Source: M3007 sp044230315
GTDB taxonomy: Bacteria; Bacteroidota; Bacteroidia; Chitinophagales; Saprospiraceae
DNA length: 64,000 bases
Direction: 5' to 3'
Assembly (NCBI GenBank): GCA_044230315.1
Contig: JBGARJ010000030.1
Location: 1 to 64,000, forward strand
Part shown: positions 8,328 through 16,766 of the stretch, in pieces
Position numbering within the stretch: the stretch's first letter is position 1
Layout of the letters: the number at the start of each line of letters is the position of its first letter
Translations under genes and position numbers: made by a program
Notes under the pieces: model-generated
The model's input: only the letters and a program-made list of their open reading frames with translations
Databases searched by the model: none
Told to the model about the DNA's origin: nothing

Positions 8328-10223
8328 ATGATCCAGGTACTGCATATTTCCGCCGAATGTTACCCCGCCGCCAAAACCGGCGGCTTGGGCGACGTGGTGG
8401 GCTCGTTGCCCAAATACAACACCCAAGCGGGTATCTTGTCCGCAGCCATCATTCCCAAGTATGCCCAGCGCTGGATACACCACCAGGAGTGGGTCACCGT
8501 GTATGAAGGCGCCGTGTGGATCAACTGGCGGCAGTGGCGTTTCCGGGTGCAGCAGCAATCGGGCAACACCTTGGGCTACCCCTTGTTTGTGGTCGACATA
8601 CCCGGCCTGTACGACCGCCCGGGCATTTACAACGATCCTTCCGGCCGGCCCTACGGCGACGAGATCGAGCGCTATATCGGTTTTCAACAGGCGGTGCTGG
8701 AATGGCTGTTGTCGTTCCCCTGGCAACACCGGCCGCGGGTGCTGCACTGCCACGACCACCATACCGCGCTCATCCCATGGATGGTCAAATTCTGTCCGGC
8801 TTACCAGCAACTGGCGCCTATCCCGACGGTGTTTACCATCCACAACGGTCAGTACCAGGGCGCGTTCAGTTGGAACAACGGCCACCTGCTGCCGCCGTAT
8901 GAGGCCAGCGGGCGCGGCTGGCTCGATTGGAAAGGCGCGATCAACCCGATGGCCACGGGCATCAAAACCGCCTGGGCGGTGACTACGGTGTCACAGTCGT
9001 ACCTGTACGAACTGCACCAGAACAGCATGGGCCTCGAGTCCCTGCTCCGCGACGAGTGGCGCAAGGAGCACGGCATTGTCAATGGCATCGACACGCAGGT
9101 CTGGGACCCCGCGACCGATCCGATGATCCAGTTCCACCTGGAGGGCGACAACATTCCCAAGTTCAAGATCCGCAACAAGCGCGTGCTGTGCGAGTGGTTC
9201 GGCTTCCCGTACGACGCGCCCCTGGTCAGTTTCATCGGCCGGATAGTCGGCGAAAAAGGCGTTGACCTGTTACCCGATACGTTCCGCCGCTTTATCCACA
9301 GCGGCGCCCGCGCCAGTTTCCTCGTGCTGGGCAGCGGGGAAGATTGGACGGAAAACCAGTTCCGGTCGATGGCGCACCAGTTTCCGGGGCGGTTCAATGC
9401 GGTGATCGATTACAACGAAGCCTTGTCGCACCAGATCTACGCCGGTTCCGATTTCCTGATCATGCCTTCGCGGGTGGAGCCTTGCGGCCTCAACCAAATG
9501 TATGCCATGCGGTATGGCACGATCCCCATCGTGCGTTCGGTGGGCGGCCTGAAGGATACGGTGCCCGATATCGGCGAGCCCGACGGCTCCGGGCGCGGGA
9601 TCCGGTTCGACCAGTTTAGCCTCGAAGACGCCGTGCATGCGGTGTACCGGGCGGTTTCGATGTGGCACAACGACCCGGACATCATGGCGCACTTGCGCGA
9701 AAAGGTGATGGCCATCGACTTTTCCTGGGAGAAAACCATCGAGCGCTATTTTGCCGTGTACCGCAGCCTGGGCGCGCATATTGCAGCGGAACCGGTATCG
9801 CTGGAAACGGCGGTGGAACCGGCCCCGGAACAATTGCCCGCAGCAACGGAGCCGCCGCCCGCCGCCACGGCCCAGCCCAAGGCGGCAGCCCGCAAGCCCA
9901 AGGCGGCGCGTAAAGACATGCCCGAACCAGTTGCGCCCGCCAAACCGGCATCCGGGGCGCCGGCGGAAAAGAAGACGGTCCGCAAATTCAGGGAGCTTCG
10001 TCCCGCCCCTGTGGAAAGCCCCGCGCCCGTCAAACCCGCGCCCGGGGCGCCGGCGGAAAAGAAGACGGTCCGCAAGTTCAGGGAACTACCCCAGGCCCCT
10101 GCGGAAAGTGCCAAACCCGTAAAGCCGGCGCCCAAGGATACGCCGCCAAAAGCGGCAGTGGCCAAGCCGGCCAAGGCAAAAGCAGCCAAACCGGCCAAAA
10201 CACCCAAAAAGAACAAAAAGTAA
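8328..10223 (+). CDS. glgA: Glycogen synthase with repetitive basic C-terminal tail
   Basis: GlgA transfers glucose from ADP-glucose (or UDP-glucose) to growing glycogen chains. The start at 8328 gives the family N-terminus MIQVLHISAECYPAAKTGGL with the KTGGLGDV nucleotide-binding loop. The GT-B fold continues to about residue 490, with the acceptor/catalytic segment SRVEPCGLNQMYAMRYG around 382. The remaining 140 residues are unusual: Ala/Pro/Lys-rich, with two near-identical copies of a block containing GAPAEKKTVRKFREL (bases 9955-10017 and 10045-10107) and a final Lys/Ala tract. A normal GlgA stops near 480 residues, so this tail is an addition, strongly basic and probably disordered. glgC follows 15 bp downstream, forming a glycogen operon. 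Confidence 0.92.
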   Translation: MIQVLHISAECYPAAKTGGLGDVVGSLPKYNTQAGILSAAIIPKYAQRWIHHQEWVTVYEGAVWINWRQWRFRVQQQSGNTLGYPLFVVDIPGLYDRPGIYNDPSGRPYGDEIERYIGFQQAVLEWLLSFPWQHRPRVLHCHDHHTALIPWMVKFCPAYQQLAPIPTVFTIHNGQYQGAFSWNNGHLLPPYEASGRGWLDWKGAINPMATGIKTAWAVTTVSQSYLYELHQNSMGLESLLRDEWRKEHGIVNGIDTQVWDPATDPMIQFHLEGDNIPKFKIRNKRVLCEWFGFPYDAPLVSFIGRIVGEKGVDLLPDTFRRFIHSGARASFLVLGSGEDWTENQFRSMAHQFPGRFNAVIDYNEALSHQIYAGSDFLIMPSRVEPCGLNQMYAMRYGTIPIVRSVGGLKDTVPDIGEPDGSGRGIRFDQFSLEDAVHAVYRAVSMWHNDPDIMAHLREKVMAIDFSWEKTIERYFAVYRSLGAHIAAEPVSLETAVEPAPEQLPAATEPPPAATAQPKAAARKPKAARKDMPEPVAPAKPASGAPAEKKTVRKFRELRPAPVESPAPVKPAPGAPAEKKTVRKFRELPQAPAESAKPVKPAPKDTPPKAAVAKPAKAKAAKPAKTPKKNKK

Positions 10224-10238
10224 ATCATCCAAACGGAC

Positions 10239-11516
10239 ATGACCATGATAAAAATGATTTGCCTGATCCTCGGCGGCGGCGCCGGCTCCCGGCTGTACCC
10301 CCTTACCGAAAAGCGCTCGAAACCGGCGGTACCCATCGGCGGCAAATACCGCCTGATCGATATTCCAATCTCTAATTGCATCAATTCGGGCGTGAAGCGG
10401 ATGTTCGTGCTGACCCAGTACAATTCCGCGTCGCTCAACTCGCACATCAAGAATTCCTACAACTTCGACATTTTTACCCGGGGTTTTGTGGATATCCTGG
10501 CTGCGGAACAAACGCCCGGCAACGCCCAGTGGTTTCAGGGCACCGCCGATGCGGTACGGCAAAGCCATAAACACTTTGACCGGCTTGATTTTGACTATGT
10601 GCTGATCCTGTCCGGCGACCAGCTCTACCAGATGGATTTCGAACAGATGGCGGAACACCATATCAACCAGAAAGCCGACCTCACCATCGCCTGCCTTCCG
10701 GTGGACGCGCGCGACGCCACGGGGTTCGGGATCATGAAAGTGGACGGCAAAGGATACATCCCGCGGTTCATTGAGAAACCCGGCACCGATCAGTTGCCCG
10801 ATTGGGTGAGCGACGTAGGCCCGACGCATAAAAAGCGCGGCCGGTTGTATATGGCTTCTATGGGGATCTATATTTTCAACCGCCAGGCCATGCAGGACCT
10901 GTTCGATCAGCACCCCGATGCCACCGATTTTGGCAAAGAGATCATCCCCGCGGCCCTGCAAAGCGGACGCCGCGTGTCGGCCTACCAGTACGACGGTTAC
11001 TGGACGGATATCGGGACCATCCGTTCGTTTTTTGAAGCCAATATCGAGCTGACCGATCATATCCCGTCGTTCAACCTTTTCGACAGCCAGCGCCAGGTGT
11101 ACACCCGCGGCCGCATGCTGCCGCCCGCCAAGTTTTACGGCGGGACGCAGGTGAACCGCGCACTCGTCGCCGAAGGCGCGATCATACATGCCCGTATGAT
11201 CGAGAGTTCGATCATCGGCATCCGGGCCCGCCTCGGGGAAAATACCGTCATCAAAGACGCCATCGTCATGGGGAACGATTTTTACCAGACCCTGCAGGAA
11301 ATCGCCCTGCACCCCGACGATATTCCCATGGGCGTGGGCCACAACTGCCACATCGAACACGCGATACTGGACAAGGACTGCCGGATCGGCAACAACGTGC
11401 GGATCCAGGGCGGAAATCACCTGCCCGATGTGGATACCGATGCATTCTGCATCCGCGACGGGATCGTAGTGGTCAAAAAAGGCGGCGTCATCCCCGATGG
11501 CACGCGTATCATGTAG
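10239..11516 (+). CDS. glgC: Glucose-1-phosphate adenylyltransferase
   Basis: The 425-residue enzyme makes ADP-glucose from ATP and glucose-1-phosphate, the committed step of bacterial glycogen synthesis, and feeds GlgA encoded just upstream. The N-terminus carries the nucleotidyltransferase signature GGGAGSRLYPLTEKRSKPAV, followed by GGKYRLIDIPISNCINSG; the catalytic segment LILSGDQLYQMDFEQM and sugar-binding FIEKPGTD are present. A left-handed beta-helix domain forms the last 130 residues (hexapeptide-like repeats around AEGAIIHARMIESSIIG). Two in-frame ATGs (10239 and 10245) are possible. The start lies 15 bp after glgA and the stop 2 bp before the mutarotase start. Confidence 0.95.
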   Translation: MTMIKMICLILGGGAGSRLYPLTEKRSKPAVPIGGKYRLIDIPISNCINSGVKRMFVLTQYNSASLNSHIKNSYNFDIFTRGFVDILAAEQTPGNAQWFQGTADAVRQSHKHFDRLDFDYVLILSGDQLYQMDFEQMAEHHINQKADLTIACLPVDARDATGFGIMKVDGKGYIPRFIEKPGTDQLPDWVSDVGPTHKKRGRLYMASMGIYIFNRQAMQDLFDQHPDATDFGKEIIPAALQSGRRVSAYQYDGYWTDIGTIRSFFEANIELTDHIPSFNLFDSQRQVYTRGRMLPPAKFYGGTQVNRALVAEGAIIHARMIESSIIGIRARLGENTVIKDAIVMGNDFYQTLQEIALHPDDIPMGVGHNCHIEHAILDKDCRIGNNVRIQGGNHLPDVDTDAFCIRDGIVVVKKGGVIPDGTRIM

Positions 11517-11518
11517 CC

Positions 11519-11848
11519 ATGAACCGGTACTGCCTCGCACTCGACCTGAAGCCCGACCCCGGCCTGATCGCCGAATACGAAGCGTATCACCGCGCTGTGT
11601 GGCCGGAAATACTGGACAGCCTGCGCGCATCGGGGATCGAACGGCTGGAAATCTACCGGGTGGAGCACCGCTTGTTCATGATCCTGGAAGCCGGCGATAC
11701 ATTTTCGTTCGAGCGAAAAAAGGCGCTCGACGCGGCCAACCCCAAGGTGCAGGAATGGGAGGCGCTGATGTGGCGCTACCAGCAGGCCTTGCCCACGGCA
11801 CGTCCGGGTGAAAAGTGGATGCTGATGGAGCGGGTGTTCAAGTTGTAA
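11519..11848 (+). CDS. L-rhamnose/L-fucose mutarotase-like protein (RhaM/YiiL family)
   Basis: The 109-residue protein has the compact dimeric alpha/beta-barrel pattern of the RhaM family: YCLALDLKPDPGLIAEYEAYH with the conserved His (24), VWPEI, IYRVEHRLFMILEA and a Trp-rich end (EWEALMWRYQQ, GEKWMLMERVF). Family members interconvert alpha and beta anomers of L-rhamnose or L-fucose. The gene starts 2 bp after the glgC stop, so it is translated from the glycogen operon, an unexpected partner. The fucosidase 5 kb away makes L-fucose a plausible substrate, but sequence alone does not separate the two sugars. Confidence 0.85.
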   Translation: MNRYCLALDLKPDPGLIAEYEAYHRAVWPEILDSLRASGIERLEIYRVEHRLFMILEAGDTFSFERKKALDAANPKVQEWEALMWRYQQALPTARPGEKWMLMERVFKL

Positions 11849-11898
11849 CGGCAGCCTGGATCGTAACCATCAAACCCTGCTCAAACCGCCCGGGCCGT

Positions 11899-13017
11899 TC
11901 AGTTATTCAACATGACCGGCATTACGAGCATGAGGATCTCGCGGTCTTTGTTCTCCGCCTCTACCGGCGTGAGGATGCCGGCGCGGGAGGGCGTTGAAAA
12001 TTCCATCTGAACTTCTTCGAAATCGAGCACCGTGAGCATTTCCACCAGAAACTTGGCGTTGAAAGCGATGCGCAGCGGCGAGCCGTTGTAGGTGCAGCTC
12101 ATTTGTTCGGTCGCTTCATTGGAAAAATCGAGGTCCTGCGCCGAGATGGTCAGGCTTTTGTCCGACACGTCGAGCACCACCTGGTTGGTGGTCTTATTCG
12201 CGTAGATGGCGATCCGTTTCAGGGAATTCTGAAAATCGGCGCGGTTGACGGTCATGACGTTGGGGTTATCCACCGGGATGACGGCGTTGTAATCCGGGTA
12301 GCGGGCGTCGATGAGCCGGCACACCAGGTTCATATTGCCAAAGGTGAAAAAGGCATTGGCTTTGTTGAAGGAAATGGTGACGCTGTCGTTGGGGGGCAGG
12401 GCATTTTTGAGCAGGTTGAGCGCTTTTTTGGGTATGATAAAGGAGGTGGCCACTTCGCCGGCCAGGTGATGGGTGCTGATTTTGACCAGTTTGTGGGCGT
12501 CGGTGGCTACGCAGGTGAGCTTGTTGAAATCGACCTGGAAATAGACGCCGGTCATGGCCGGGCGGAGCTCGTCGTTGGAGGTGGCGAACACCGTTTTATT
12601 GATGGCTTCCAGCAGGTACTGGCTGTTGATCTTTACGGTGTCGACGGTGTCGGGTTCGGGGATAATGGGGAAATCGGCGCCTTTTTCACCGGCGAGGCGG
12701 TATTTGCCGTAGGAGGAGGTGATCTCGATGCCGAACTTTTCTTCGTCTATGGTAAACGTTACCGGCTGTTGGGGCAGGGCTTTGAGGGTTTCGAGCATGA
12801 TCTTGGCCGGAATGGCCACGGTGAAATCGTCGTCGGCCAGCACCTCGATGCTGGTGGAGATGCTGGTTTCCAGATCGGTGGCGGCGATCGTGAGTTTTTT
12901 ATTTTCGATTTTGAATAAAAAATCTTCCAGTATAGGCAGCACCGGGTTGGAGCCGATGGCGCCGGATGCCACCTGCAGCTGCTTCAAGAGTTCGGATGAG
13001 GAAACACTGAATTTCAT
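11899..13017 (-). CDS. dnaN: DNA polymerase III beta subunit (sliding clamp)
   Basis: The 372-residue product is the ring-shaped clamp that tethers DNA polymerase III to DNA. It starts MKFSVSSSELLKQLQVASGA and shows the three clamp repeats: the N-terminal domain with LTIAATDLETSIS, the second with LTCVATDAHKLVKIS, and a C-terminal end EILMLVMPVMLNN in place of the usual LIMPMR tail, as is common in Bacteroidota. Length is normal. It stands alone, convergent with the mutarotase gene, without dnaA or recF beside it, so dnaN here is not at a classical dnaA-linked origin. A -7 element at 13104-13111 on the minus strand would drive it. Confidence 0.97.
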   Translation of the reverse strand: MKFSVSSSELLKQLQVASGAIGSNPVLPILEDFLFKIENKKLTIAATDLETSISTSIEVLADDDFTVAIPAKIMLETLKALPQQPVTFTIDEEKFGIEITSSYGKYRLAGEKGADFPIIPEPDTVDTVKINSQYLLEAINKTVFATSNDELRPAMTGVYFQVDFNKLTCVATDAHKLVKISTHHLAGEVATSFIIPKKALNLLKNALPPNDSVTISFNKANAFFTFGNMNLVCRLIDARYPDYNAVIPVDNPNVMTVNRADFQNSLKRIAIYANKTTNQVVLDVSDKSLTISAQDLDFSNEATEQMSCTYNGSPLRIAFNAKFLVEMLTVLDFEEVQMEFSTPSRAGILTPVEAENKDREILMLVMPVMLNN

Positions 13018-13103
13018 GGTGTACCGTATGTAGTTAAGTAGTTAAATGATGGCCGGGTTTTTTTACGATTGATTTTCAGGATTTTGCAGTGTTGCGATCG
13101 CCG

Positions 13104-13111
13104 CAAAAGTA
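13104..13111 (-). promoter_or_regulatory. -7 promoter element for dnaN (TACTTTTG, minus strand)
   Basis: On the minus strand the bases read TACTTTTG, matching TAnnTTTG, 86 bp before the dnaN ATG. Together with the plus-strand element at 13172 it makes this a divergent promoter region. Confidence 0.45.
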
Positions 13112-13171
13112 ATATGCCTGTCGCGGCTTTTTGTGGAAAAAAACTAACATCTTGTTAAAAACTGAAACCAG

Positions 13172-13179
13172 TACATTTG
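13172..13179 (+). promoter_or_regulatory. -7 promoter element (TACATTTG) with upstream TTG
   Basis: TACATTTG fits the TAnnTTTG consensus; a TTG at 13152-13154 lies 17 bp upstream as a candidate -33 element. The start at 13269 would have a leader of roughly 85 nt. It supports ATG 13269 over the upstream in-frame codon at 13131. Confidence 0.55.
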
Positions 13180-13268
13180 CCCGCTTTTTGACCCGGCGGA
13201 AAGAACGTTTCTTTGCCCGGCAAAAAAATGCGCCGGCACACCAGCACCCGGGTTTTATCAAAATCAGC

Positions 13269-14537
13269 ATGAATCGCAAAGCATCGCCACCTATCCACGA
13301 AGTCAGCAGGCTCGTATTGCCCTTGCCACAAGTCATCCGGCTTGACAACGGTATGCCGGTGTATGTGCTTGATTTCCCCGGGCATGAGATCCTGAAGATA
13401 GAAGCTGTTTACCGTGCCGGCCGGCCGGAAGAACACAAACACCTCGCTTCCAGGGCCACCGCGCGCATGGTCCGGGAAGGCACTTCCACCCTGACCGCCG
13501 CCGAAATTGCCGAGCATATCGATTTTTACGGCGGCACCCTGAGTATTCCGACCAGCCTGGATACCGCCAATTTTTTGCTGTTTTCGCTGCACAAATACGC
13601 CGCCGAACTGATACCGGTGTTTGCAGCGGTGTTGCAGGACCCCGTCTTTCCGGCGGGCGAACTGGAAACCTTCAAGCGGACCAGCGTGCAGGAACTGATG
13701 GTCGATCTGGACAAAGAGGAGGTGCTCGCGTACCGGAAAATCACCGAACTGATCTTTGGCGCCGAACATCCGTATGGGTACAATTCTACACCGGCCGATT
13801 ATGCGGCGCTCGGTCGCGAGGACCTGGTGCAGCATTTCCAGGACTGGTACACCCCGGCCAACTGCCGCTTATTCGTCAGCGGCCGCGTCGACGATTCCGT
13901 GTTGGAATTGCTCAACCGGCATCTCGGGCAATCGGGCCGCGAAGGCGCGTCGCTGACGCCGGCCCCACTGGCCGGGGTGCATCCGCCGCAAACCGTGCGG
14001 ATCAAACACCCCGGGTCGCTGCAAACGGCTATCAAGATCGGCCGACGCCTGTTCTCCCGGCGGCACCCCGATTACAACGGCGTGTTTGTGCTGAATACCA
14101 TCCTCGGCGGGTATTTCGGCTCGCGGCTGATGATGAATATCCGCGAAAAACGCGGCTTTACCTATAATATTTATTCCACGGCCGACGCCATGCTGCACGA
14201 CGGCTGCTGGTATATCGCCACCGAAGTGAACACCGGCAAGGTGGCGGTGACGATCAAGCAAATATTTGCCGAAATGCAGCGTTTGTGTGACGAACCGCCC
14301 GCCGAAGCGGAACTGGCCATGGTGCGCAACTACCTGCTCGGTATGCTGCTGAATGGCCTCGATGGTCCGCTCAATACTTCAGACCTGATCAAATCGCTGG
14401 TTTCCGAAGACCTCCCGCTCGATGCATTCGACGGCCTGGTGCACACCATCCGGACGATCACGCCCGCCCAGTTGCAGGAACTCGCCCAGCGGTACCTGCG
14501 GCCGGAAGATTTTTGGGTCGTACGCGTGGGGGCTTGA
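13269..14537 (+). CDS. M16 family (pitrilysin-like) protein, non-catalytic subunit type
   Basis: The 422-residue protein has the M16B fold: an N-terminal domain starting VIRLDNGMPVYVLDFPGHE and a C-terminal domain with the substrate-binding Arg/Tyr motif REKRGFTYNIYS. The zinc-binding HxxEH motif that should follow the first conserved segment is missing: residues 61-68 read SRATARMV where active enzymes carry the two His and Glu. M16B proteases often work as a pair of one active and one inactive subunit, so this is probably an inactive partner, but no active M16 gene is adjacent. The start at 13269 follows from the conserved N-terminus and the promoter at 13172. No signal peptide is visible, so it is probably cytoplasmic. 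Confidence 0.85.
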   Translation: MNRKASPPIHEVSRLVLPLPQVIRLDNGMPVYVLDFPGHEILKIEAVYRAGRPEEHKHLASRATARMVREGTSTLTAAEIAEHIDFYGGTLSIPTSLDTANFLLFSLHKYAAELIPVFAAVLQDPVFPAGELETFKRTSVQELMVDLDKEEVLAYRKITELIFGAEHPYGYNSTPADYAALGREDLVQHFQDWYTPANCRLFVSGRVDDSVLELLNRHLGQSGREGASLTPAPLAGVHPPQTVRIKHPGSLQTAIKIGRRLFSRRHPDYNGVFVLNTILGGYFGSRLMMNIREKRGFTYNIYSTADAMLHDGCWYIATEVNTGKVAVTIKQIFAEMQRLCDEPPAEAELAMVRNYLLGMLLNGLDGPLNTSDLIKSLVSEDLPLDAFDGLVHTIRTITPAQLQELAQRYLRPEDFWVVRVGA

Positions 14538-14680
14538 CGGTTGAAGTTGCGCAGGGTGGTTGACGCCTGAAGATGGGCGTTTTCACGGGGGTATTAGGGA
14601 AAGCCCGTCAGGGAAAAACCTGAAAAAGAATTAAAATACTGTAATCCATATTCCATATTCAGTTTTCGAAAATTCATGCG

Positions 14681-14688
14681 TAGTTTTG
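14681..14688 (+). promoter_or_regulatory. -7 promoter element upstream of mreB (TAGTTTTG)
   Basis: TAGTTTTG fits TAnnTTTG and lies 55 bp before the mreB start codon. It would drive the mreB-mreC-mreD-PBP2 block. Confidence 0.4.
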
Positions 14689-14743
14689 CGCGCTTTTGGA
14701 CATAATCTGCATTTTTTCCGAAGACCTTTAAATCCACTTCAAA

Positions 14744-15775
14744 TTGAACTTCTTCAAATTTTTTAAGCAGGAATTGGCTGTCGACCTGGGCACGGCCAAT
14801 ACCCTCATTATGATGGACGACCAGATTGTGGTAGATGAACCCTCCATAGTCGCCATCGACCGGAAAACCGGACAGACGATAGCAGTTGGCCACCGGGCCA
14901 TGCAAATGCACGAGAAAACGCATGAAAACATCAAAACCATCCGTCCGCTGAAAGACGGCGTGATCGCCGATTTTCAGGCGGCAGAAGCGATGATCGAGAG
15001 TATGATCCGGATGGTGGGCAAACGCAGTTCGCTGTTCGGCCACCTGAAAATGGTGATTTGCATCCCCAGCGGCATTACCGAAGTGGAAAAACGCGCCGTT
15101 TTTGACTCGGCCGATCACGTCGACAGCAAAGAGACCTACCTGATCCATGAACCCATGGCAGCGGCCCTTGGCATTGGCCTGAACATCGAAGAGCCGATTG
15201 GCAATATGATCATCGATATCGGCGGCGGTACCACCGAAATAGCTGTTATCGCCCTGTCGGGCATTGTTTGCGACCAGTCTATCCGGATTGCCGGCGACGA
15301 GCTGACCAACGACATCATGGGGTATATGAAGCGGGAGCACAACATCCTGATTGGCGAGCGTACGGCAGAACAGATCAAGATCCACGTCGGGTCGGCGCTG
15401 CACGAATTGGAGAATCCGCCGGAAGATTACGCCGTGAACGGACGCGACCTGATGACCGGCATACCGAAGCAAATCAAGATCAGTTATCAGGAAGTGGCAT
15501 ACGCGCTGGATAAAAGCATCAGCAAAATTGAAGATGCCGTGTTGAAAGCCCTCGAAATGACGCCGCCCGAGCTGGCCTCCGATATTTATAAAACCGGCCT
15601 GTACCTGACCGGCGGCGGCGCTTTGCTGCGCGGCCTCGACCGGCGCCTGGAGCAAAAGACCAAGCTCGATGTGCATGTGCCCGACGAGCCCCTCAAGGCC
15701 GTGGTGCGCGGAACCGGGATGGCGCTGCGCGACACGCACAAGTTTTCCTTCCTGATTGATCGTAAAAGCGTTTAA
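14744..15775 (+). CDS. mreB: Rod-shape-determining actin homologue MreB (TTG start)
   Basis: MreB forms membrane-bound filaments that guide lateral cell-wall synthesis. The 343-residue protein carries the actin-fold phosphate loops: LAVDLGTANTLI near the N-terminus, MIIDIGGGTTEIAVIALSG in the middle and LTGGGALLRGLD near the end. The conserved N-terminus (NFFKFFKQELAVDLGTAN) begins at a TTG codon at 14744. An in-frame stop (14729-14731) lies only five codons upstream and no ATG is available, so TTG is the start. mreC, mreD and PBP2 follow on the same strand; a 133-bp gap with an inverted repeat separates mreB from mreC. Confidence 0.95.
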   Translation: MNFFKFFKQELAVDLGTANTLIMMDDQIVVDEPSIVAIDRKTGQTIAVGHRAMQMHEKTHENIKTIRPLKDGVIADFQAAEAMIESMIRMVGKRSSLFGHLKMVICIPSGITEVEKRAVFDSADHVDSKETYLIHEPMAAALGIGLNIEEPIGNMIIDIGGGTTEIAVIALSGIVCDQSIRIAGDELTNDIMGYMKREHNILIGERTAEQIKIHVGSALHELENPPEDYAVNGRDLMTGIPKQIKISYQEVAYALDKSISKIEDAVLKALEMTPPELASDIYKTGLYLTGGGALLRGLDRRLEQKTKLDVHVPDEPLKAVVRGTGMALRDTHKFSFLIDRKSV

Positions 15776-15789
15776 TCAAGTATTGAAGG

Positions 15790-15902
15790 TTGAGTGTTGG
15801 GTTTTGAATGCATAATTTTGAGTTTGGAGACCGTTTCCCCTGGCTTCAACCCGGTGCTTTGTAGACACATCCCCGACTCAACGTTCAAAACCCAAAACTC
15901 GA
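15790..15902. repeat. Inverted repeat between mreB and mreC
   Basis: TTGAGTGTTGGGTTTTGAA (15790-15808) pairs with 15884-15902 at 17 of 19 positions, with 75 bp between. The left arm motif partly recurs inside the loop (TTTTGAGTTTGG, 15816-15827). No T-run follows, so it is more likely a dispersed intergenic repeat or an mRNA structure that sets the mreB/mreC ratio than a full terminator. Confidence 0.55.
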
Positions 15903-15908
15903 ATCTCG

Positions 15909-16766
15909 ATGCACTCCCTGATCCAACTCTTCATCCGGCATGGCGGCCTGCTCACCCTGGCAGTGATGGAAGTGTTGTGTTTTTACCTGATTGCCTCCTA
16001 CAACGATCCGCAGCAACAAATTACCTCAGCCAGCTGGGCAAAATACTCGGGAACCGTCCTGGAGTGGAAAAGCGATTTGCTCGATTACGTGGGGCTGCGC
16101 GATGAAAACACCCGCCTGCGCGCCGAAAATGCGCGGCTTCAAACCCAGTTGGCCAATTCGAGGCTTGTGGAAGTGCCCTACATGGATACCATGCGCCACG
16201 TGGTGCAGATCGATACCCTGGAACACAAGATCATTCGCCCGGAATTTGCCTTTATTTCAGCCCGGGTTGTCAGCAATACTATCAGCGGCCGCAACAACTG
16301 GATGATCATTAACCGGGGCCGGCGCGACGGCGTAAAGCCCAACACCGGGGTGATTACCCGCGACGGGATCGCCGGCATCGTGCGGTATGTGTCCGACGAT
16401 TTTGCGGTGGTGATGTCGGTGCTGCACCGGCAAACCCATATTTCGGCCTCGCTGAAACACCGGGATTATTTTGGATCCCTCATTTGGGAAGGCGGCGATC
16501 CGCGGGTAATGACCCTTACGGATATTCCCTACCACCTGCCGGTACAACCGCGCGACACCGTAGAGATCAGCCGGTATTCGCTCTTGTTTCCCGAAGGGCA
16601 CCTGGCGGGTATCGTGGATACGGCTTACCGGTTGCCGGGCAGCAATTTTTTATCGATCCGGGTTCGATTGAGCCAGAACCCGGCCGATATCAACAACGTG
16701 TACGTGGTGACGAATAAATTTTCAGAACAGCTCGAGCAATTGCAACAGGCGGTAAAGGATGAATAG
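15909..16766 (+). CDS. mreC: Rod-shape-determining protein MreC
   Basis: MreC is the periplasmic bitopic scaffold of the elongation complex. The 285-residue protein has one N-terminal transmembrane helix (about 10-31), then a coiled coil with an RLRAENARLQTQ heptad pattern (about 60-80), then the two beta-barrel domains with the family segment NTISGRNNWMIINRGRRDGV and a second one ending in the DINNVYVV strand. Length is typical. The last 8 bp overlap the mreD start, indicating translational coupling. Confidence 0.93.
   Translation: MHSLIQLFIRHGGLLTLAVMEVLCFYLIASYNDPQQQITSASWAKYSGTVLEWKSDLLDYVGLRDENTRLRAENARLQTQLANSRLVEVPYMDTMRHVVQIDTLEHKIIRPEFAFISARVVSNTISGRNNWMIINRGRRDGVKPNTGVITRDGIAGIVRYVSDDFAVVMSVLHRQTHISASLKHRDYFGSLIWEGGDPRVMTLTDIPYHLPVQPRDTVEISRYSLLFPEGHLAGIVDTAYRLPGSNFLSIRVRLSQNPADINNVYVVTNKFSEQLEQLQQAVKDE

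Noticed and set aside
9953..10110. Repeats in the glgA tail as a CRISPR-like array
   Set aside because: Only two units, in frame within a coding region, and no cas genes.
10086..11630. 514-codon minus-strand frame over glgC
   Set aside because: Antisense shadow of a well-defined glgC gene with no recognisable protein pattern.
11899..13017. Replication origin next to dnaN
   Set aside because: No dnaA, no cluster of DnaA boxes and no AT-rich unwinding stretch beside the gene were noticed.
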